Source: Bacteroidales bacterium (GTDB lineage Bacteria; Bacteroidota; Bacteroidia; Bacteroidales; Muribaculaceae). Taken from it: 64,000 nt of DNA. Under the pieces are notes generated by a model. That model did no database searches, was not told the DNA's origin, and saw only the letters and a list, made by a program, of their open reading frames with translations. Below, piece by piece: positions 48,001-56,071 of the stretch. The stretch covers positions 5,724-69,723 of the forward strand of contig JAAVFW010000003.1 of assembly GCA_014800535.1 (NCBI GenBank), read 5' to 3'. The translations under genes were made by a program, and so were the position numbers. Every line of letters begins with the position of its first letter. Position 1 is the stretch's first letter.

Positions 48001-48088
48001 TCACCGGATTGGCAGATGAAAGTATAGTTATCATCGAGGCTCCCAACGACAGCGAGAGCGCCTTCAGAGAAAATCCTTTGCTTTTCAT
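45020..48088 (-). CDS. Large tetratricopeptide-repeat periplasmic protein
   Basis: The 1022-residue protein has an N-terminal signal sequence and more than a dozen TPR-like helical pairs (for example DYKAALENINAIHS, NYSGATSAYREALAG, DYNSAAELYADALAG), with BamD/YbgF-like spacing in places. TPR scaffolds bring partners together. The next genes encode an outer-membrane barrel and envelope proteins, so an envelope assembly role is likely, but this is inferred. The C-terminus ends SRLKALSSGKKK. The promoter lies so close that the message may lack a leader. Confidence 0.88.
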   Translation of the reverse strand: MKSKGFSLKALSLSLGASMITILSSANPVTVSPLLSPLPDGYVERAENMMQAGNWQGAVDCLLELTVADGRLNENIREKASFLLAKAMFLNGDPEALSALIGFCSDYPASVYALEARLLTADCYFASGDFRKAASIYRSIPAGALLPEQRNLYTYRLALALLETGDYDESRSLFNKIRSSNTWRIPARYYLSYIDLKEGELDRAYKGFSEVASVAGDDKELAPEWYMTQIEFLNGNYGKAAEDGAKLLRNDRREELVKQMDRVVGLSFFREGNLSEAVPYLEDALKPVVDEQRDSQLTEGELDEVIYALGVCRYDNRQYESAAELFRRISDRDSAVGQGALLYLGQCYVESGNDDAAALSFRQASAMDYDTDVTQASLFNYIASRTHGGNVPFATGIHLYNEFLDRFPDSPYAPAVRENLASAYFNEKDYKAALENINAIHSPSRSVLEIKQKVLYQLGRQLLASGHAADAEKILAEGVSVISPRNALSAETALWLGDARYVLKNYSGATSAYREALAGKLTGSNAALARYNLAYSLYMQDNYSQAAAEFARAYADRSLSAELRGDAKVRLADCRYYTGDYNSAAELYADALAGGGGDPDYAAYRHAVMLGLEGRRDAKIVELQEFSRTYPRSRWNVDVLMELAQTYIDSGKENEAIKTLEHLINTYPSSPRARKGSLTLGSMLLKSGNESKGENYLKALISNYPSSEEASLADTELRNYHASNGTLKEYADFLASVPGAPGIAADEMESLQFAAARNSFVDNPEEISGLLKYVKDYPDGTHLAPALLMIAKSNAWYGDPAEAVDAVNLILETRPGASETVEGLMLKGETIEKYLPERKKEALATYKMLEKIGGTDLAPVAYAGIMRNSDNPSERIEYAGKVLRSGGLAAESVNEARLYRALGWMEAGKKDEGVKELTALAADPNNEPGSQASVELASYMLKSGKVSQAMEFLSRFTTSGVPCAECLAEGYLLMSDGYRAQGNDYMAKEYLESLKENYPGDDKKIIDGIESRLKALSSGKKK

Positions 48089-48092
48089 AGTG

Positions 48093-48123
48093 CAAAAATA
48101 CTATTCATTAACAATATATGCAA
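48093..48123 (-). promoter_or_regulatory. Promoter at the start of the TPR-barrel operon
   Basis: On the minus strand TTG (48123-48121) and TATTTTTG (48100-48093) have an exact 20-base spacer. The last G is only five bases from the ATG at 48088, so transcription would start at or beside the start codon. Either the mRNA is leaderless or another promoter is used. Confidence 0.6.
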
Positions 48124-48287
48124 CTTTAATTTGTCATCTTAAGTGATAAATGACTCAACTATATTTTGTAAATTCGCAGTTGCTCCAGATGAACGTTAAT
48201 CTCAAAGCGTATGTCAAAAATGGAATTGCATTATAACCTCCCTCAGAATAAGAGTCGAATCTTCTCGAAAACAAAGCTTTATTAACA

Positions 48288-49292
48288 ATGGATAACGGAA
48301 ATATAATTCTTTTTCAGACACAGGGTGGCGAGACAAAAATTGAGGTCCGGCTTGCCAACGAATCTGTGTGGCTTACTGCTGATCAGATGGCTGAGCTGTT
48401 TCAACGTGACCGTTCAACTATCCAACGACATGTTAAAAAGATATATGAGGAGGGAGAATTGAATTCGGATTCAACTTGTGCATTTTTTGCACAAGTTCAA
48501 ACCGAGGGCAAACGTCAGGTGGAACGTAAAATTCCTATATATAACCTCGACATGATTATCAGTGTGGGTTATCGTGTCAATTCACATCGGGGTGTGCAGT
48601 TTCGTCAATGGGCAACTCAAGTGCTGAAAGAATACATGATCAAGGGGTTTGCTCTGAATGATGACCTTTTGAAAAATGCCGGACAAGGGAATTACTTTGA
48701 TGAGCTGCTTGCGAGAATCCGCGACATTCGCAGTTCGGAAAAGGTGTTCTACCGCAAGGTTCTTGAAATATATGCCCTGAGTATCGACTATGACCCTCGC
48801 GCTGAAACAACCCAACAGTTCTTCAAGACAGTGCAGAATAAAATGCACTTTGCCGCTCACGGTCACACTGCCGCCGAAGTGATTTACAACAGAGCAAATG
48901 CTGAAAACGATTTTATGGGATTGACCTCATGGCGCGGTGCTTTTCCTACCAAACAAGAGGCGAAGATTGCGAAGAACTATCTTTCGGAGGATGAAGTTGA
49001 TATGCTCAACCGAATTGTCAACCTCTACCTTGATTTTGCCGAACTTCAGGCTAAAAGCCATCTGCCGATGTATATGAAAGACTGGATCAAGAAACTCGAT
49101 GACTTCCTTACGCTTTCAGGAAAAGAATTGCTCACACATGCGGGCAGTATATCGGCAGAAGTTGCGAAGCTGAAAGCTGACACTGAGTATGAAAAATTCC
49201 GCAAACGCACCCGGTATCAACTATCCCCTGTCGAAATTCACTTCATCGAAGCCTTCGAAGCCGAGCAAAAGAAACTCAGAAGAAAGCAATAA
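48288..49292 (+). CDS. RhuM-family protein
   Basis: The 334-residue protein matches the RhuM family first named in Salmonella pathogenicity island 3. It has an N-terminal DNA-binding-like helix-turn-helix (WLTADQMAELFQRDRSTIQRHVKKIYEEGEL), then RKIPIYNLDMIISVGYRVNSHRGVQFRQWATQVLKEYM, and the C-terminal conserved region (ARIRDIRSSEKVFYRKVLEIYA...NKMHFAAHGHTAAEVIYNRA). The function is unknown. Homologues often lie near restriction or mobile genes; here it stands alone between unrelated genes. Confidence 0.9.
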   Translation: MDNGNIILFQTQGGETKIEVRLANESVWLTADQMAELFQRDRSTIQRHVKKIYEEGELNSDSTCAFFAQVQTEGKRQVERKIPIYNLDMIISVGYRVNSHRGVQFRQWATQVLKEYMIKGFALNDDLLKNAGQGNYFDELLARIRDIRSSEKVFYRKVLEIYALSIDYDPRAETTQQFFKTVQNKMHFAAHGHTAAEVIYNRANAENDFMGLTSWRGAFPTKQEAKIAKNYLSEDEVDMLNRIVNLYLDFAELQAKSHLPMYMKDWIKKLDDFLTLSGKELLTHAGSISAEVAKLKADTEYEKFRKRTRYQLSPVEIHFIEAFEAEQKKLRRKQ

Positions 49293-49363
49293 TGCCAAAA
49301 AGCGCAGAAAATGAATAGAATTTCTTCATCGTCTCGCCGGACTCATCACACTTCCGAAACGTT

Positions 49364-49393
49364 TTGAACTTCGATCTAATTTAATTATTTTTG
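49364..49393 (+). promoter_or_regulatory. Promoter of murF-alr
   Basis: TTG at 49364-49366 and TATTTTTG at 49386-49393 have a 19-base spacer. The predicted start near 49399 excludes the earliest in-frame codon at 49408 as a comfortable start and favours 49447 or 49456. Confidence 0.65.
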
Positions 49394-49446
49394 CATCTCA
49401 TATTTCGTTGTTCTCTCCCCGACTGATTGTCAGTCAGCTTAAATTA

Positions 49447-51963
49447 ATGACTCTTATGGAATTAACGCTTCGGGAAATTTCTTGTCGCACCGGCATCGAC
49501 ATTGTCGGCAACATATCGGAGAACACTGTCATACGACATCTGCTCACCGATTCCCGCTCTCTATATTCAGCAACCGACACTTTGTTTTTTGCAATTCACA
49601 CTGCAACCGACGATGGTCATCGCTTCATTGAGAATCTTTATCAACGAGGAGTGAGAGCATTTGTCGTCGAGTCTCTTCCGAATAATATCAATCAATTTCC
49701 CGATTGTGCCTTCTTAGTGGTTGACAACAGCATCGAAGCTCTCCGGCAAATCGGAAGTCTCGGCCGAGAAAATGCCGACACTGTTTTGTCAATCACCGGA
49801 AGCCGCGGAAAGACAACCCTTAAGGAGTGGATTTTCCAAATGATGTGGCCTCTGAAAGAGATTGCCCGTTCACCAAGAAGTTATAACAGCAAAATAGGTG
49901 TTCCTCTCTCTCTTTGGGAAATTGAGCCACACACTGAACTCGGAATTATTGAGGCCGGCATATCGCGCAAAGGTGAAATGACTCCCTTAAGCAAGATTAT
50001 ACGTCCCGACATTGTGATAATCACCAATGTCGGCGATGCTCACTCGGAAGGTTTTGCCAACCGACAGGAAAAAATCAGAGAGAAATTACAACTCGCTGAT
50101 TGCGACAAAACAAGGTTACTCATCTTTCCCGCCGACGACAGCGACATCCGGCAGGAAGCTTTGCGCATCTCTGCAAATCATCAGAATCTGAACCTCTTAG
50201 GGTGGTCATTACACAATTCCGAAATGCCTCTCTTTGCCACCGTTAATGACCTGCCGGAAGGAATGAAACATATCAGCTACACCTTCCGACCGCTTGACGG
50301 CTCGACACCTCTGAAGGGTGATTTTATAGCTCCTTTAGAGTCTGCTTCAGATATCGAGAATGGGATGAACACCCTCGCGTTCATGCTTTCGCAAGGTGTC
50401 GACCGACAGACCATCGGCAATAGATTCACAAATCTCCAGAAGCTCGGCACAAGATTAAACGTGCTTGAAGGAGTCAACGGATGCCGGCTGATCCGGGACT
50501 CCTATACCGCTGACCTTTCATCTCTGATTCCTGCAATCGACTTCATGAGAAGGCGCATGACTCCGGGCACAAGTTCTACCGTAATCATGAGCGACCTCCT
50601 GCATGAATCAAACAAGGATGATTCAATCTATGAGCAGATTGCAGCCGCTCTGAAAGCGGGAGGTATAACACGGTTCATCGGGGTGGGAGAAGGACTTTCC
50701 GCCCATCGTGATTGCTTCTCCGGGTCGTCACTTTTTTTCCGTTCAACCGACGAACTGCTTGAGAATCTGACACCATCGGACTTCAACTCGGAAACAATTC
50801 TCATTAAAGGGGCACCCGGAACGGGATTTGAAAAAATACAGGAACAACTTGAAGCACGCACCCACGAAACCGTGCTTGAGGTCAACCTCGACTCAATCAT
50901 CAGAAACTACAATTATTTCAGAAGTCATGTCCCGGCAGGCACCGGCATCGTGGCAATGGTCAAGGCATCAGGCTACGGTGCCGGCAGCTACGAAATTGCC
51001 AAAACCATGCAGGATTGCGGAGCCGCTTATCTGGCTGTTGCCGTGCTCGACGAAGGAATCGAACTGAGACGAAACGGGATTACAATGCCAATTATGGTTA
51101 TGAATCCTCAGGTTGCGAATTACCGTCAGATGTTTGCAAACCGACTTGAGCCTGAAATCTATTCCATGCAGATGCTCCATGATGTGATTCGCGAAGCTCG
51201 CAAAAACAATGTAAGCGACTATCCTGTCCATCTGAAACTTGACACCGGCATGCACCGCATGGGATTTGTGGAGAGCGAGCTGGATGAGGTTATCGACATC
51301 CTGTCAGAATGTAATGAAATCAAGGTGAGCAGCGTCTTCTCTCACCTTGCCACAGCCGATTGTCCGGACATGGACGACTACACCCTCATGCAGCTTAACC
51401 TGTTTGACCGACTGACAGAACGTCTGAAGAGCAACCTACCCTACCCTATCAGACGACACATCCTCAACTCCGCCGGCATCTTGCGGTTTTCCGACTACCA
51501 TTATGACATGGTGCGACTCGGAATCGGATTATACGGTGTGAACACACTGCCTCCGGAAATGGAAAAACCACTTGCCGTCGTTTCAACCCTGCGCACTGTT
51601 ATCATTGCAATCCGAAATTGGAAAGCCGGAGAAAGCATCGGGTATGGACGCCGCACAATCCTGCAACGTGACAGCCGTGTGGCAACCATACCAATCGGAT
51701 ATGCCGATGGAATGAACCGTCATTTCGGCCGAGGTGCAATCTCTGTGCGAGTCAACGGAAAAGATGCCCCCACTTTAGGTAATATCTGTATGGATGCGTG
51801 CATGATTGACGTAACCGACATTGACTGCAAACCGGGTGATTCCGTCGAGATTTTCGGACAGGAGGCATCTGTCGGCCGACTTGCCGACACACTCGACACC
51901 ATCCCCTACGAAATTCTCACATCCGTATCTCCGCGTGTAAAAAGGGTCTATTACCGAGAATAG
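49447..51963 (+). CDS. murF-alr: Bifunctional MurF ligase/alanine racemase
   Basis: The 838-residue fusion joins UDP-MurNAc-tripeptide:D-Ala-D-Ala ligase with the enzyme that makes its D-alanine. The MurF half has the ATP loop GSRGKTT at 118-124 and the ligase central and C-terminal domains. The racemase half (about 470-838) has the PLP lysine Lys506 in VAMVKASGYGAGSYE, HLKLDTGMHRMGF and the tyrosine region ESIGYGRRTI. ATG 49456 (MELTL) is an alternative start. The fusion is known in Bacteroidetes. Its stop lies inside a terminator stem. Confidence 0.94.
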   Translation: MTLMELTLREISCRTGIDIVGNISENTVIRHLLTDSRSLYSATDTLFFAIHTATDDGHRFIENLYQRGVRAFVVESLPNNINQFPDCAFLVVDNSIEALRQIGSLGRENADTVLSITGSRGKTTLKEWIFQMMWPLKEIARSPRSYNSKIGVPLSLWEIEPHTELGIIEAGISRKGEMTPLSKIIRPDIVIITNVGDAHSEGFANRQEKIREKLQLADCDKTRLLIFPADDSDIRQEALRISANHQNLNLLGWSLHNSEMPLFATVNDLPEGMKHISYTFRPLDGSTPLKGDFIAPLESASDIENGMNTLAFMLSQGVDRQTIGNRFTNLQKLGTRLNVLEGVNGCRLIRDSYTADLSSLIPAIDFMRRRMTPGTSSTVIMSDLLHESNKDDSIYEQIAAALKAGGITRFIGVGEGLSAHRDCFSGSSLFFRSTDELLENLTPSDFNSETILIKGAPGTGFEKIQEQLEARTHETVLEVNLDSIIRNYNYFRSHVPAGTGIVAMVKASGYGAGSYEIAKTMQDCGAAYLAVAVLDEGIELRRNGITMPIMVMNPQVANYRQMFANRLEPEIYSMQMLHDVIREARKNNVSDYPVHLKLDTGMHRMGFVESELDEVIDILSECNEIKVSSVFSHLATADCPDMDDYTLMQLNLFDRLTERLKSNLPYPIRRHILNSAGILRFSDYHYDMVRLGIGLYGVNTLPPEMEKPLAVVSTLRTVIIAIRNWKAGESIGYGRRTILQRDSRVATIPIGYADGMNRHFGRGAISVRVNGKDAPTLGNICMDACMIDVTDIDCKPGDSVEIFGQEASVGRLADTLDTIPYEILTSVSPRVKRVYYRE

Positions 51964-51970
51964 ACCCTTT
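51941..51970. terminator. Terminator overlapping the murF-alr stop
   Basis: AAAGGGTCTATT (51941-51952) and AATAGACCCTTT (51959-51970) pair perfectly. The TAG stop of murF-alr at 51961-51963 is inside the right arm, and a convergent gene follows, so it can serve both directions. Confidence 0.8.
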
Positions 51971-52001
51971 CACTCCAAACGTTACCTCTATAACGTTACC
52001 T

Positions 52002-53609
52002 TTATATCATTACTTTCTTTCCTCCGACAATATATAAACCTTTCGGAAGGACATTCTTATCGAATGTATCTGACACCTTTATACCTTGCAGATTATAAAC
52101 GCCATCGTCCGGCACTCTGCAATCTCTTATCTCCTCTACGTCAAGTAAAATATTGTCGTCGATATTAATTGTTGAAGTGGCTACATATTCTTCTCCATTA
52201 TTATCAGTCAAGATACAACGTACCTCTACCTCTCCGGGCTGTAACGAAGTCACTATGCCATTTAGGTCGACTGTCGCTATCGAACTGTCTGATGTCTCCC
52301 ATCTGACCTCCTCAACTGTTGCATTTCCAAACTTGCAGAACTCACAATAATATTTCGACTGACCCTTGACCCATTTGCCGTTTTGAAGTTCCGGATAAAG
52401 GTATATCATATCACGGAACGGTTCTATCCGGGCATTTGCCGGAAAAAGCATTTTCGACTGCAATTCCTTGAATCCATCAACTAGATCCGGGTGAACAAAT
52501 GTCACAATTTCTTTTTCTTCCAACAACTTATCACGATTACTTTCCAGTTGATAATCATACACTTTACTTCTATCAATTTCAGGAAGTACTGACGTGTTCC
52601 ACTGTACGTATTTCAGTGGCTTCATGCTTCTTGAGAGATCGTAAAAATCATATACCTTTTCATAGCCGATTTTTTCATATTCATCTCTGAAAATAATGGC
52701 ATAGATTCCGGTATTACTATAATAAATCTTCCATGCTCCTTCATAATCAGGCATAATATGTCTGCCAAAGGTCCATGGATAATAGATATCCAAACATCTG
52801 TCAGTATTCTCCGGATCAAAATATGGCAATGAATATGCTTTCGGATCATTTAATTCCACTTCCCTATTAAACACAAATGGGATTTCTTGTTTTTTACATG
52901 AATATGGGAGTTCCTCTCTGTATTCAGGATATGTGTCGGATGAACTTTCCACCATAAATGAAGGAGAAACAAACACCGCACCATTTTCATAAGGCCACGG
53001 GAAATAAATTATTTCTGCATCTTTTAAATTTCCATTATCGTCAATCTCACCTTTAAATATAACATCATCATAATACTTCACACAGCGATCATCATACCCT
53101 TCTTCAAAGACAAATTTTCTTGCATAAAAATCCGGGGTGCGAGATTCATCATAATGTATATAGTAGTCTTTGGGAACAAAAATCGTATTGAAAATCCTGC
53201 ATCTATCATCCTCAGGCACACCCAACCTATTAGAATAAGAATAAAAATAATCAGACACCCATGTATTCAACTTAATAACTTCATCAATGTTATATTCCGG
53301 CAGATTAACTCTTAGCTTGGTAGGCAATGTTACAACCTCAGGAATTGAAGCGTCAAGCTCATGCCATATTAAGTCAAAATATGCATCTACCAATTCATGA
53401 TAGATATGGATTTCATCATTTTCATCATGATAACTTCTTTCATGTAGATGTGCTGTATAAACATAATGCACCCCATCCATGAATTCATCAATATACTTCT
53501 CCATACATCCGAATTCATCACATTCATCGCAAAAATTATGTTTTTCTCCAAAGCTACACAGCGAAGACAGCGTAAACACCAACAAAATAATAAATTTACC
53601 AAATCTCAT
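52002..53609 (-). CDS. Secreted protein with bacterial Ig-like domain
   Basis: The 535-residue protein has a signal peptide (MRFGKFIILLVFTLSSLCSFG). A long unassigned region (about 25-400) follows, rich in Tyr, Asp and Glu. Next is an Ig-like Big_2-type domain (about 410-485: VRWETSDSSIATVDLNGIVTSLQPGEVEVRC). It ends GVYNLQGIKVSD...LPKGLYIVGGKKVMI, a C-terminal segment common in Bacteroidales secreted proteins. The gene is AT-rich. It is probably cell-surface or exported; the ligand is unknown. Confidence 0.8.
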   Translation of the reverse strand: MRFGKFIILLVFTLSSLCSFGEKHNFCDECDEFGCMEKYIDEFMDGVHYVYTAHLHERSYHDENDEIHIYHELVDAYFDLIWHELDASIPEVVTLPTKLRVNLPEYNIDEVIKLNTWVSDYFYSYSNRLGVPEDDRCRIFNTIFVPKDYYIHYDESRTPDFYARKFVFEEGYDDRCVKYYDDVIFKGEIDDNGNLKDAEIIYFPWPYENGAVFVSPSFMVESSSDTYPEYREELPYSCKKQEIPFVFNREVELNDPKAYSLPYFDPENTDRCLDIYYPWTFGRHIMPDYEGAWKIYYSNTGIYAIIFRDEYEKIGYEKVYDFYDLSRSMKPLKYVQWNTSVLPEIDRSKVYDYQLESNRDKLLEEKEIVTFVHPDLVDGFKELQSKMLFPANARIEPFRDMIYLYPELQNGKWVKGQSKYYCEFCKFGNATVEEVRWETSDSSIATVDLNGIVTSLQPGEVEVRCILTDNNGEEYVATSTINIDDNILLDVEEIRDCRVPDDGVYNLQGIKVSDTFDKNVLPKGLYIVGGKKVMI

Positions 53610-53833
53610 AATAATAAGTTAAATTAACAGTTTCAATACAATTCGTCAAAGTAAATTTTAACTTCACTCCGAAGATTCTTTCCTATCTGAATTTTATATC
53701 AGTCACTATACATTTAAAGATGATTTTAAACCATCAATATTGCTTAACAACCAACTTCCATAGAAAAAGAATATCACACCTAACTATATTAAAGATACTT
53801 TTTTACAGTTAACAATACATCGTGTAATAATCA

Positions 53834-55690
53834 TTATCTCCAATAAGTTCTACTGAAAATTTTCCAGTTTCCAGGCTCAATTTCCTTTGAGAAAGACTTT
53901 ATTTGCCACTCAGGAAGGACTACTCGAGATTTTTCATCATCCTTATCTAATTCATCATTTGAATTAGATAAAGGTTTTACTATTGGAGGGAAAGGTGGCA
54001 ATATCGGAGATGGAGGATTTATAGGTCCAGAAGGTTTGCGATCTATGTCATCCATCAATTCTTTAAATTCAACTTCAAGCGTCTGTTTTTTCTCCCAGTC
54101 AAGATTAACAAAAATCAAATATTCATCTACCTGCTGCTTATCACCGGAATTTATTCGGTGATACTTTTGTAAAAGTGATACAACCCACCCTTTTCCAGAT
54201 GATTTTAAAGAAGATATCAAATGTCCGTAAGTAGGATTTGTGGGATATGCTGACGCATCTATTCTTATAAGACCGGCAGTATAATAATCCAATTGATCTC
54301 CCTCCGGCCATTCAGTAACTGATGGCTTTACTCTCATCGAAACATCATCAGTTTTCAAAAAAATATCCTGTTTTTTTCGAACTTGCTCAGTAACCGTCTT
54401 TACATATTCGAACATTTGTGTCTTTTTACCCTTTCTGTCAATAGGAGCGTTGGAATATTCTTCCCAATCAGAAACGCTACTTTCTTCATTGTCTGTCCCT
54501 GGAGTCATACGCCAATACATCAAACCTTTAGCACCAAATGCCAATGAACAAAAGACAGCAAATCTTTGCATACCGAGAGATGCGCAAGATTTATAGTTTA
54601 TCTTTGTTTTAACTCCTTTAACTTTTCTATAGGTAGTTACATCACAGGTTTGTATCGTTGCCCAAAATGGCACTCCCGATCTTATTCCGTCCGAATAAAA
54701 ACCTAAAGACTGAAAGAAACCCGGTTGAAGTTTTAACTTTTTATCTCCAACAGTCAGATTCTGCTCAAAAGGATAAGAATCATAGCAAACAACTTGAGGC
54801 TCTAAATTAAAAGTATAGGAATCATAATATTCCTCATAACTTTTGACAGGTCCCCAACCTTGAATCGTATTATCCTTATAATCATTCAGAATACCATTAA
54901 TCTGCTTGAGACGATTGGGGTATTTTGAACCTAAAACCATATAAGGTAATAGGTTACACATCACAATCTTATATTTATCACGATCCTCATCTCCCACTGG
55001 TATCTTTAATAAATCCTTCTCAATATTATCAATAATGACCACCTCTTTTCCCTTAACAACTTCAGAGATAGGTACCTTCTCTACAATACTATTCCAATCA
55101 CATTCCTTTTTCAAAATAACATAGCGGGCATCTCTTAACCCAAGGAACTCACTTAAAGAAGGTTCATCTCTCAGAAACCATCCTGCTACTGCATCATTAC
55201 CCTTGAACTTTGACAGGAGTCTTGCCCATCTATCAAAAAGGTCTTGCCAATTATTAGATGTTGAAGGGACAACATCAGCCAAACTATTGACCTTAGGGTC
55301 TTTAAACCTAACAAAAATCTTTAAACCTACCTCAGCGGCATTAGCAATACTTTCCTTTATCAACATACCGTACTCACCTTCAGGAACACCATCGTTATAT
55401 TTAAAAGATTTAAAATCACATGATGTTCCTTTTTTTTCAGGCTCTCCCTCGTAAGTACATTTAACATCGTCAATTTTAGAAGAATCTCCCAAACTAGCCT
55501 GAACAATATTCAGACCACATTCTTTTACCAATGAAAGATACTCCTTATTGAAATAGGAAAAACCGGAAAGCTTACTACACCCAACAATCGGAAGTTCCCC
55601 CGGTGTAGGATTTTTATATCTGATAACAACCCATTCATTAGGATTACCATTCAAAGAAGACAGTGATTTACTCTCGTTATTCTTATTCAT
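53834..55690 (-). CDS. Glycosidase-fold hypothetical protein
   Basis: I do not recognise a named family. The 618-residue protein has patterns of a clan GH-A TIM barrel: AGWFLRDEPS at 169-178 (Asp175-Glu176, the usual acid/base strand), VVCYDSYPFE near 301-309, PFWATIQT near 341-348 and GAKGLMYWRM near 386-395. A Pro-rich linker near residue 560 precedes a short tail. Unlike most polysaccharide enzymes it has no signal peptide at the annotated start, and no susCD-like partners are nearby. It is AT-rich. It could be a cytoplasmic or unusually exported glycosidase, or an inactive relative. Confidence 0.6.
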   Translation of the reverse strand: MNKNNESKSLSSLNGNPNEWVVIRYKNPTPGELPIVGCSKLSGFSYFNKEYLSLVKECGLNIVQASLGDSSKIDDVKCTYEGEPEKKGTSCDFKSFKYNDGVPEGEYGMLIKESIANAAEVGLKIFVRFKDPKVNSLADVVPSTSNNWQDLFDRWARLLSKFKGNDAVAGWFLRDEPSLSEFLGLRDARYVILKKECDWNSIVEKVPISEVVKGKEVVIIDNIEKDLLKIPVGDEDRDKYKIVMCNLLPYMVLGSKYPNRLKQINGILNDYKDNTIQGWGPVKSYEEYYDSYTFNLEPQVVCYDSYPFEQNLTVGDKKLKLQPGFFQSLGFYSDGIRSGVPFWATIQTCDVTTYRKVKGVKTKINYKSCASLGMQRFAVFCSLAFGAKGLMYWRMTPGTDNEESSVSDWEEYSNAPIDRKGKKTQMFEYVKTVTEQVRKKQDIFLKTDDVSMRVKPSVTEWPEGDQLDYYTAGLIRIDASAYPTNPTYGHLISSLKSSGKGWVVSLLQKYHRINSGDKQQVDEYLIFVNLDWEKKQTLEVEFKELMDDIDRKPSGPINPPSPILPPFPPIVKPLSNSNDELDKDDEKSRVVLPEWQIKSFSKEIEPGNWKIFSRTYWR

Positions 55691-55726
55691 AAATACTATA
55701 ATTTAAATTAGGTTTATTTTCGGTTG

Positions 55727-55734
55727 CAAAAATA
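55727..55734 (-). promoter_or_regulatory. -7 box of the glycosidase-fold gene
   Basis: The minus strand carries TATTTTTG at 55734-55727, matching the Bacteroidetes -7 consensus, about 37 bases upstream of the start codon. No good -33 TTG is found at the expected distance, so the call is weaker than the others. Confidence 0.4.
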
Positions 55735-55833
55735 ATCTATTATTTGAGAATTAAAAAGGCATTTATGTTAAAAAATGTTAACATAAATGCCATCTACTTT
55801 TTACAATCTTATTGTCTTTTTCTTATTTCTCTT

Positions 55834-56037
55834 TTAGGATTGCGGGCGAAGAGAATCGAGGCATGCCTTGACCTCTTCGTCTGTTTTGGTCAGTCTTTCG
55901 CGACAAAATGTCAGAAGTTCAAGTGCCCTGCGGGTATACTCCGACAATCGGTCAATATCACATTCCTCACTCTGCATCTTCGCTACGATTGATTCAAGTT
56001 CCGCAATTGCTGCGGTATAAGTCAATTTACCCTCCAT
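55834..56037 (-). CDS. xseB: Exodeoxyribonuclease VII small subunit
   Basis: The 67-residue protein is XseB: YTAAIAELESIVAKMQSEECDIDRLSEYTRRALELLTFCRERL matches the two-helix family pattern. It forms exonuclease VII with XseA, which degrades single-stranded DNA. It lies 34 bases downstream of xseA on the same strand, as the pair often does. Confidence 0.92.
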   Translation of the reverse strand: MEGKLTYTAAIAELESIVAKMQSEECDIDRLSEYTRRALELLTFCRERLTKTDEEVKACLDSLRPQS

Positions 56038-56071
56038 TACTTCTTAATTTTATTATATATTCTTAGGCAAT

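Noticed and set aside
49408-49446. Longest possible start of murF-alr
   Set aside because: It begins about ten bases after the predicted transcription start and adds residues unlike MurF. The later ATG codons fit better.
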